From Pseudomonas fluorescens (GTDB lineage: Bacteria; Pseudomonadota; Gammaproteobacteria; Pseudomonadales; Pseudomonadaceae): a DNA stretch of 64,000 nt. Position numbers and translations under genes: made by a program. The DNA lies in NCBI RefSeq assembly GCF_902497745.1, contig NZ_CABVHJ010000008.1:202929-266928 (forward strand), written 5' to 3'. A model generated the notes under the pieces. That model was not told the DNA's origin and made no database searches. It saw only the letters and a list, made by a program, of their open reading frames with translations. Shown here piece after piece: positions 59,458-64,000 of this stretch; within the stretch, counting starts at the first letter, position 1, and each line of letters begins with the position of its first letter.

Positions 59458-59712
59458 CTACCCTTCCCCGCCGTCCAGCAGCACATCAATCAGCTTCTGC
59501 TCACCTAGGCGCATGGCACCCAGGCATTGCAGGTCGTCGCACTTGGGGCCGAGCCCGAACACTGTCACCTGCCCTTTCGGGCCTATCAGGGTCAAGGCGC
59601 CTACGGTGCATTCCGGATGGACACCAGCATCAAGGTCGTCAGCGATCTTGCGCAGGGTCTTGGCAGCGTCGCGCCATCCTTCCCGCTTGAAATCAATCAG
59701 CTTGGCGGTCAT
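59458..59712 (-). CDS. Hypothetical small prophage protein
   Basis: The 84-aa reading starts at ATG 59712 (MTAKLIDFKREGWRDAAKTL) and overlaps the preceding gene by 4 nt. Two parts are seen: a basic helix (RDAAKTLRKIADDLDAG) and a beta part (TVGALTLIGPKGQVTVFGLG). No family is recognised. Confidence 0.65.
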   Translation of the reverse strand: MTAKLIDFKREGWRDAAKTLRKIADDLDAGVHPECTVGALTLIGPKGQVTVFGLGPKCDDLQCLGAMRLGEQKLIDVLLDGGEG

Positions 59713-59897
59713 GCGCTCACCTTCTGCAGCCATTCTTCGATGATGCGTTGCACTACCGGCTCGGTGAGGATGGTGGAAGGTTGCTTGCCGTCGATCACTG
59801 ACTGGATCAGCGCGCGCGGGATGACATGGGCGCCGTCACTGGCTACCACCATCAGGTGCGGGCGCTGGTCGGCGATGTCATGGATTTCTGCTGTCAT
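59709..59897 (-). CDS. Hypothetical small prophage protein
   Basis: The ATG at 59897 (MTAEIHDIADQRPHLMVVAS) gives 62 aa with a helical end (VVQRIIEEWLQKVSA). It overlaps the next gene by 4 nt and follows the spanin genes. The start MTAEI resembles the MTAKL start of its neighbour, so the two might be related; the function is unknown. Confidence 0.6.
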   Translation of the reverse strand: MTAEIHDIADQRPHLMVVASDGAHVIPRALIQSVIDGKQPSTILTEPVVQRIIEEWLQKVSA

Positions 59898-59948
59898 GCT
59901 CACTCCGTGTCGCGACACAATTTGCACTCTCGCGAAACGTGTCGCGAC

Positions 59949-60215
59949 CTACTTGCTCTGACTGCGCTTGATCTGCGCGTCCACCTGGTCTGCACAGGTG
60001 TCGAGCAGGTTGATGGCTTGATTCTTCAATTCCCACAGCTGGCCGTTGTCGGCGAGGTCTTCATCAGCAACTCGCTCACAAGGCACCAGCTCAGGCGCTT
60101 CAATTCTTACGGCTTGGGTCTTTGTTACCACCGCCGGCTTTCCCGCGCAGGCCGTCAGGCAGAGGCTGAGCAGCCCAATCACGAACAGGCTTGCTGCTGC
60201 GTTTGAGTTCTTCAA
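59949..60215 (-). CDS. Outer-membrane spanin lipoprotein (Rz1)
   Basis: The 88-aa lipoprotein has signal MKNSNAAASLFVIGLLSLCL and lipobox LTAC. Its gene starts inside the Rz-like gene in another frame and extends beyond it, the embedded Rz/Rz1 layout known from lambda and P2-like phages. It should join the inner-membrane spanin across the periplasm and fuse the membranes at lysis. Confidence 0.85.
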   Translation of the reverse strand: MKNSNAAASLFVIGLLSLCLTACAGKPAVVTKTQAVRIEAPELVPCERVADEDLADNGQLWELKNQAINLLDTCADQVDAQIKRSQSK

Positions 60216-60477
60216 AGTTCTTCTCCGCCTTTCTGGCCTTGGCCTGACTGGCCTGTAACCGCTTGTTCAGGTCTTTCTGGTAATCGGCGTTGCGCTGGGC
60301 TTCGGCGCGCAGGGTGGTGATCGTGGCCTGGCTTTCGAGGTTGGCGTCCACCGCCTTCTTCTTCTCGCTGGCTTCGAATGCCACCTCCCCGCGAAGGGCG
60401 ACAACACGAGACTGTTGAATCCCTACGAGCAGCAGGCCGACCAGGGCGATGATGATTGCAGCAGCGAAGGCCTTCAT
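60100..60477 (-). CDS. Inner-membrane spanin (Rz)
   Basis: The ATG at 60477 (MKAFAAAIIIALVGLLLVGI) is chosen because the protein then begins with its membrane anchor and because it overlaps the holin stop by 4 nt. The 125-aa protein has one helix followed by a long charged coiled coil (RGEVAFEASEKKKAVDANLE to LNKRLQASQAKARKAEKNFE). It shares 116 nt with the Rz1 gene in another frame. Confidence 0.88.
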   Translation of the reverse strand: MKAFAAAIIIALVGLLLVGIQQSRVVALRGEVAFEASEKKKAVDANLESQATITTLRAEAQRNADYQKDLNKRLQASQAKARKAEKNFEELKRSSKPVRDWAAQPLPDGLRGKAGGGNKDPSRKN

Positions 60478-60797
60478 GCGGCATCCGCCTTGCGACCAAG
60501 GAAGCGGGTCACCAGCTCGCGAATGGCTGTCACGCCGAGGAACCCAATAGTCCCTCCTGCAGCAACCGACAGACTGGGCGGCCAGGTCATCCACTCGATC
60601 ACGCTGGACGCAACAAGGCTCAGCGATCCACAGATCAGCGATTCGAAAAGGATCCGACGCTTACTGGTTTCCTTCGCGTCGTACATCACGCGAAGCAACG
60701 ATACGGTGATGGCCATGATTGCGCCCTGCCAGAGCGGATTGCTCAACGCCAGCCAGATCTTGGCCCATGTGTCTGGCTTGTCAGGCATGTTTGGCAT
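60474..60797 (-). CDS. Phage holin
   Basis: The ATG at 60797 (MPNMPDKPDTWAKIWLALSN) has GGGGGAGG 8 nt upstream. The 107-aa protein has three hydrophobic helices (LWQGAIMAITVSLLRVMY, ESLICGSLSLVASSVIEWM, SLSVAAGGTIGFLGVTAIRE), as in lambda-type class I holins of the phage_holin_3 group. It forms the holes for endolysin release; the endolysin gene is about 27 kb away at the other end of the late operon. Confidence 0.87.
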   Translation of the reverse strand: MPNMPDKPDTWAKIWLALSNPLWQGAIMAITVSLLRVMYDAKETSKRRILFESLICGSLSLVASSVIEWMTWPPSLSVAAGGTIGFLGVTAIRELVTRFLGRKADAA

Positions 60798-60920
60798 CCG
60801 GGTTGCCTCCCCCTTGGGGAGATTGATAAATCCGGCATCCGCTGCACTCCCAGATCGGAGCAATGGGTGTGGGGAGCCGAAAAAAGTAAGGCCCAATGGT
60901 GAGCCGCTTAATTTGGTTGA

Positions 60921-61622
60921 TTAGTCAGGTGACTGCTTGATCTTGACCATACCGTCAGAGAGCATCTCGATGCTCGCGGCCTTTACGATGATGTCGGGGC
61001 GATGTACGCCGCTTGAGTTGACGTCAACGCCAATACCCATCCCCGCACAAATCCACCGGCCATTGGCGCGATCCAGCTTCATCGACCATGACGGGTGGAG
61101 GCTGTTGATAGATGCATCTTTGACAGTCTGCTCCCGCACATAGACTTTGCCTTCCGCGACAATAAACGGCCCTTGATCTTCGAGAGCTCCGAACCTGACT
61201 CTGAGCTGGCCATTGTGGAAGATACTGAAGTTGCCTCCAGCGAGCCCGTTGAGTCGCCCGGGTAAAGATTCCTTGTCGATGCGCAACTTGATCTCGTCTG
61301 GCGTCTCTGTCCGCTCATAAGTCAGCGTGGCGCGAACGTCCGAGCCATCACGATCGAAAGAAATATCCTCGGTTTTAAGCTCAGCGCTACCGCGAAAATC
61401 GGCTGGAATCTTTTCCAGTTCCCGACCGATAAACTCGTGATACTGCAATGCATTGGCTGGCAAATCGTAATCAGACCAGCTTCCCGCCGTGACCGTAATC
61501 AGCTTTGGCTCGGCGCAAGTCTTCTCGCTCGAGCTGTGAATCTCGAACTCGCTGGTTTCTTTGTTGAATTTCCAGCCGGACACGCCCGGCACGTAGTCGT
61601 CAGATTGAATCGAACCGGACAT
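60921..61622 (-). CDS. Stand-alone DUF1983-like protein
   Basis: The 233-aa protein has an N-terminal part of no clear type (YVPGVSGWKFNKETSEFEIH). Its C-terminal domain resembles that of tail protein J: INSLHPSWSMKLDRANGRWI and GVDVNSSGVHRPDIIVKAAS compare with SVKMQIDSNGRYVAAGIGLG and DRFAVVN in J. It lies beside the lysis genes, far from the tail module. It could be a fibre-tip adaptor or part of a split J. Confidence 0.7.
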   Translation of the reverse strand: MSGSIQSDDYVPGVSGWKFNKETSEFEIHSSSEKTCAEPKLITVTAGSWSDYDLPANALQYHEFIGRELEKIPADFRGSAELKTEDISFDRDGSDVRATLTYERTETPDEIKLRIDKESLPGRLNGLAGGNFSIFHNGQLRVRFGALEDQGPFIVAEGKVYVREQTVKDASINSLHPSWSMKLDRANGRWICAGMGIGVDVNSSGVHRPDIIVKAASIEMLSDGMVKIKQSPD

Positions 61623-61640
61623 TTGCTTCGCCTCATAACG

Positions 61641-61665
61641 AAAAAGCCCCTGCGAATGCAGAGGC
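61641..61665 (-). terminator. Terminator after the phage tRNA genes
   Basis: The minus strand reads GCCTCTGC-ATTC-GCAGGGGC followed by TTTTT. It lies between the tRNA pair and the DUF1983 gene, and could end a tRNA transcript. The 215 nt from 61666 to 61880 hold no gene I can support. Confidence 0.8.
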
Positions 61666-61880
61666 CCTGAATAGGTGCGCTCGTCTTTCCGAGCTGTCGG
61701 CCAAAGGCTTTCTCAACGTCGACGCCCCTTTGCATCGATCTCGCTGATCCAGTCTCGCGCCACCCCGAAAGCAAGTTTGAGGTCAGGGTGCGCGGGCTGC
61801 CGGCGTTGATTCCGTACGTCGCACTATCCGGCTATCGACGTCCAGGCCTTCCCGAAGGCTGTCCTGGCTACAGGTGTTGC

Positions 61881-61956
61881 TGGCTGGCATAGGAGGGTTC
61901 GAACCTCCGACCGGGCGGTTAACAGCCGCCTGCTCTACCAACTGAGCTACATGCCA
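61881..61956 (-). tRNA. Phage tRNA-Asn(GTT)
   Basis: The 76-nt cloverleaf starts TGGCATG, with D arm GCTC-AGTTGGTA-GAGC. The anticodon arm is GCGGC-TGTTAAC-with GTT, the T arm GGAGG-TTCGAAC-CTCC, and the 3' end TATGCCA-G-CCA. The CCA is encoded, as is common for Pseudomonas tRNAs. The gene lies inside the prophage late region. Confidence 0.93.
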
Positions 61957-61959
61957 ATG

Positions 61960-62035
61960 TGGTGCCGTCACGAGGATTCGAACCCCGGGCCATTCGCTTA
62001 CAAGGCGACTGCTCTACCGCTGGAGCTATGACGGC
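61960..62035 (-). tRNA. Phage tRNA-Thr(TGT)
   Basis: The 76-nt cloverleaf has acceptor GCCGTCA/TGACGGC, D arm GCTC-CAGCGGTA-GAGC, anticodon loop CTTGTAA (TGT), T arm CGGGG-TTCGAAT-CCTCG with one G-U pair, discriminator A and encoded CCA. The base 27-43 pair is weak (G-A), a small departure from a perfect fold. It lies 3 nt upstream of the tRNA-Asn gene on the same transcript. Confidence 0.92.
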
Positions 62036-62047
62036 GAATTTCAGGCA

Positions 62048-62076
62048 ATAAAAAACCCGGCGCAGTGGCCGGGTTT
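62048..62076 (-). terminator. Terminator before the tRNA genes
   Basis: A 9-bp stem, AAACCCGGC/GCCGGGTTT with a 6-nt loop, is followed by TTTATTG on the minus strand. It ends the nin-type transcript ahead of the tRNAs; a late antitermination system would read through it. Confidence 0.8.
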
Positions 62077-62169
62077 CTTTTGTCACTCCTCGATACGCGC
62101 AGGAATGACAGGATGGGTGAATAATGCGACATGGCGACATGACATTGCAAGCCCTTTTGAGGGACTATT

Positions 62170-62850
62170 TTATGCCGCCTCGCCTTCCAGCACCCCGACC
62201 GCTTCAAGCATGTGTTGCGCCTCGACCAGAGCCTCGTTCACAAGCGATTCCAAACCGTCTTTGATGGCCTTGTTCCAGCGCTGGTAAGTTCGCTCTGTAA
62301 GTCCTTGGGAATCCCAGTTCGTCATGTCGTAGTTCGAATCGGCCAGGACGATCATCTCGCCGGGCTTTTCCTCTGCTACCGCGCGCGCATGCTTGTTGGC
62401 CCGGGCAACGTCAGCGTCTGCTGCCGCGTTGCGCCAATCCCACTGCCCCTCCTCCTTGTTCTCCCGGTGCTTCGGTGCCTTGATCTGGGTAACCGCTCGC
62501 TGAATGCCCTTCACCTGCTGCGGCACCGCCCACACCAAGACGGCCTGTTGCGTGAAGCGCTGCGGTGCTGGGGTATTCACCACGGCGACTAGCCGGCCGA
62601 TGGAATCGATTTTGCGGCCACGGTGGGTGCTGTACTTCGCCACCAGGGCGTTCCAGTGCCGCGGAGAAAGCTGAGCGTGCAGGAGCTTGTGCACGATGCA
62701 GTCAGCCAACAGCGCGGCATCCTTGCCAGAAATCTCCCCCTTGAGCTTGCTGGCCTGCACCCGGGGCTCGACGTTGCATCCGCCGGAACTGTTGATCGTC
62801 TCGGCGGCCAAGGCCCGAACTACTGCTGAGATCACATTGTGGTAATTCAT
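62170..62850 (-). CDS. Candidate late regulator (Q position), unrecognised
   Basis: The 226-aa protein is mostly helical and has no recognised domain. The middle part, RGRKIDSIGRLVAVVNT, is basic. The C-terminal third looks like an HTH (DSQGLTERTYQRWNKAIKDG). Its place after NinG and before a terminator, tRNAs, holin and terminase is that of antiterminator Q in lambda-like phages. The name rests on position only. Confidence 0.55.
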   Translation of the reverse strand: MNYHNVISAVVRALAAETINSSGGCNVEPRVQASKLKGEISGKDAALLADCIVHKLLHAQLSPRHWNALVAKYSTHRGRKIDSIGRLVAVVNTPAPQRFTQQAVLVWAVPQQVKGIQRAVTQIKAPKHRENKEEGQWDWRNAAADADVARANKHARAVAEEKPGEMIVLADSNYDMTNWDSQGLTERTYQRWNKAIKDGLESLVNEALVEAQHMLEAVGVLEGEAA

Positions 62851-63482
62851 GCTGCCTGCCCCTTCTTCAGTTCGCGGGTCTTGGCCCGGTACTCAGCCTT
62901 GATGGTTTTTATTTCTTCGACGGTGTATTTGCGGGGCTCATGAGGCCCTTCCAACCAAGCCACAGTTTCGGCGCCGATGCGCAGAACCAATCGGATGCGG
63001 TACTCGACTGCGTTGCCGGACAGGTTGCGGTTGCACTTCACGCACTGGCGATGAATGTTCAGCGGCTCGAATCGCAGCTCAGGACAGGCGCCGACGGATC
63101 GGTAGTGCCCAGCGTCCCAGCGGCTGCCCGTCATCAGGTCGTTGTCGTTCGGCATCGAGTCGCAGCTGATGCATGGCAGGTGCGCGTCACGCAGGCGGAC
63201 GTACTCGTTCACGGCAGCCTGAGCTTCGCGCAAGTGGTCAGCCCTGGTCTTCAGCTTCTCCTTGCGGACTTTGATCTCGCGGCGACCAACATCGGCTAAG
63301 GCTTTCTTGGCACTTGCCTGCACCTTCTCGGACTTGCCGTGAGCGATGGCGCACTCGATCTCTCCGCACACAGCCTGGCCGCCACGCGCTGGCGTGAACA
63401 TCACCCGGCAGGATGGACAGCGTTTTCGCCGTGGGCCGCCAGACCTGAGCGGGGTTTTGCGCTGTAGTGGAGTGCGCTTCAT
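62847..63482 (-). CDS. ninG: NinG/Rap-like recombination protein
   Basis: The ATG at 63482 (MKRTPLQRKTPLRSGG) overlaps the preceding gene by 4 nt. The 211-aa protein has an N-terminal Cys cluster (KRCPSCRVMFTPARGGQAVC) and the HNH-like core of the lambda NinG/Rap family: HLPCISCDSMPNDND, RWDAGHYRSVGACPELRFEP, NIHRQCVKCNRNLSGN. Rap is a structure-specific nuclease that cuts branched DNA during phage recombination. Confidence 0.92.
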   Translation of the reverse strand: MKRTPLQRKTPLRSGGPRRKRCPSCRVMFTPARGGQAVCGEIECAIAHGKSEKVQASAKKALADVGRREIKVRKEKLKTRADHLREAQAAVNEYVRLRDAHLPCISCDSMPNDNDLMTGSRWDAGHYRSVGACPELRFEPLNIHRQCVKCNRNLSGNAVEYRIRLVLRIGAETVAWLEGPHEPRKYTVEEIKTIKAEYRAKTRELKKGQAA

Positions 63483-63709
63483 GCAGACCTCCAAATCTGA
63501 TCGCGCGTCTTGAGCCCATTTTTCTTGGCCTCGCGCTTAACCTTCCGCAGCTCGGACTGAACCTGCTCAATGGTCATTTCGCCCGCATGTATCTTGGCAA
63601 CAAGGGATGCGCGCAATGCTGTGCTGTCGGCGACAATCCCTTGCTCTTCGGCAATCTGGAGAGCGACACGCTTATCCGTTCGACGGTCATACCAGTCACG
63701 ACGACTCAT
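63479..63709 (-). CDS. Hypothetical nin-region protein
   Basis: This 76-aa basic helical protein begins SRRDWYDRRTDKRVALQIAE and contains HAGEMTIEQVQSELRKVKRE. It overlaps both neighbours by 4 nt. The function is unknown; position suggests a nin-type accessory gene. Confidence 0.65.
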   Translation of the reverse strand: MSRRDWYDRRTDKRVALQIAEEQGIVADSTALRASLVAKIHAGEMTIEQVQSELRKVKREAKKNGLKTRDQIWRSA

Positions 63710-64000
63710 GCGGCCTCCTGGCTCAGTAGGTCATCGAAGTGCACGCCCTGCGGTGCGAAGCGCGCGACAATGCGATCGGTGTACGCCACGCCTTGAGCGC
63801 GATTGAACAGGCTGGTCACCGGGAACCCGTCAGGGCCGAACAAATGGCATTCGCCCATCAAGTCCAGCTTGGTTTCGTATGGCAGGTGGCGCATCACCCG
63901 ATACCACTCGGCCTGAAACCCTGCGTCCTCGTTCAGCAGGATCTGCACGCCGACATGCAACTTGCAGTACCGGCGAGCGTCGGACTCGTCGCCGATCTGG
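63706..64000 (-). CDS. Nin-region protein, 5' end outside the window
   Basis: The frame is open to the window edge (it reads QIGDESDARRYCKLHVGVQ from 64000 on), so the real start lies to the right. The visible part continues LLNEDAGFQAEWYRVMRHLP and RIVARFAPQGVHFDDLLSQE. Text of the type CKLHxGVxILL with WYR and LPYExKL recurs in phage nin-region proteins; I do not know a function. Confidence 0.65.
   Translation of the reverse strand, partial: QIGDESDARRYCKLHVGVQILLNEDAGFQAEWYRVMRHLPYETKLDLMGECHLFGPDGFPVTSLFNRAQGVAYTDRIVARFAPQGVHFDDLLSQEAA

Larger units (their letters stand above)
30479..64000. mobile_element. Lambda-like prophage, right end outside the window
   Basis: The block runs from a tRNA 3' fragment through cargo genes, endolysin, tail, head, terminase, lysis, tRNA and nin-type genes, nearly all on the minus strand with 4-nt start/stop overlaps. 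The tail gene order and the G/GT frameshift are those of lambda-like siphoviruses. Replication, repressor and integrase genes are expected to the right. The element looks largely intact, except for a broken second spanin gene near the left end. Confidence 0.9.

Noticed and set aside
61666..61880. Third tRNA or small gene next to the phage tRNAs
   Set aside because: No cloverleaf could be drawn; a 34-codon protein-like reading (LKLAFGVARDWISEIDAKG) has no start codon.

Overview
The window looks like a chromosomal segment of a fluorescent-group Pseudomonas. The signs are high GC with Pseudomonas-type codon use, REP/REPIN repeats of the GTGGGAGCGAGC type, a DUF6124-type gene, and many LysR/AraC regulators. 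The window splits into about 30 kb of host DNA and about 33.5 kb of a lambda-like siphovirus prophage that runs off the right edge. Everything here was read by eye from the sequence; no database search was run.

Host part (1-30.4 kb). A minus-strand operon (DoxX, ABM monooxygenase, YtcJ-like amidohydrolase, YcaC-like hydrolase) is followed by a DUF6124 gene bracketed by two nearly identical REPINs. Next come a LysR gene, a secreted metallo-beta-lactamase-fold hydrolase, and a divergent AraC regulator. Two paralogous winged-helix/ATPase regulators converge; one carries a REPIN inside its reading frame. Then come a GlxA-type regulator, a pirin, a small membrane protein, LysR/MFS/quinone-oxidoreductase/hydrolase genes, an ABC exporter and a VOC protein. 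The most distinctive block is the RNA-repair locus at 21.8-28.6 kb. There rtcR is divergent from a sigma-54-type operon reading rsr (Ro60 orthologue), a Y-RNA-like non-coding RNA with a permuted tRNA-mimic module, rtcB, rlaP and rtcA. A NADAR-family gene lies just beyond rtcR.

Prophage part (30.48 kb to the right edge). The left boundary is marked by the 3' 47 nt of a tRNA-Pro(GGG)-like gene, including CCA, still followed by its terminator. This is a probable att site. Next to it are a LexA box with a coiled-coil gene and an AT-rich membrane-protein gene (probable lysogenic-conversion cargo). All structural genes are on the minus strand. Read from right to left they are: nin-type genes (NinG), a candidate late regulator, two phage tRNAs (Thr and Asn, CCA encoded), a DUF1983 protein, holin and nested Rz/Rz1 spanins, small terminase, large terminase, portal, MuF-like protein, scaffold, capsid, connectors, tail tube, G/GT chaperone with a GGGAAAC frameshift site, tape measure, M, L, K, I, J, fibre proteins and endolysin. 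The run ends in a decayed second spanin gene.

Several cassettes interrupt the late operon: an HNH/AP2-type endonuclease gene with its own terminator, a block of lipoprotein and membrane-protein genes, two plus-strand genes and head-region inserts. The late operon contains several intrinsic terminators, so its expression probably depends on antitermination. Integrase, repressor and replication genes should lie to the right, outside the window.
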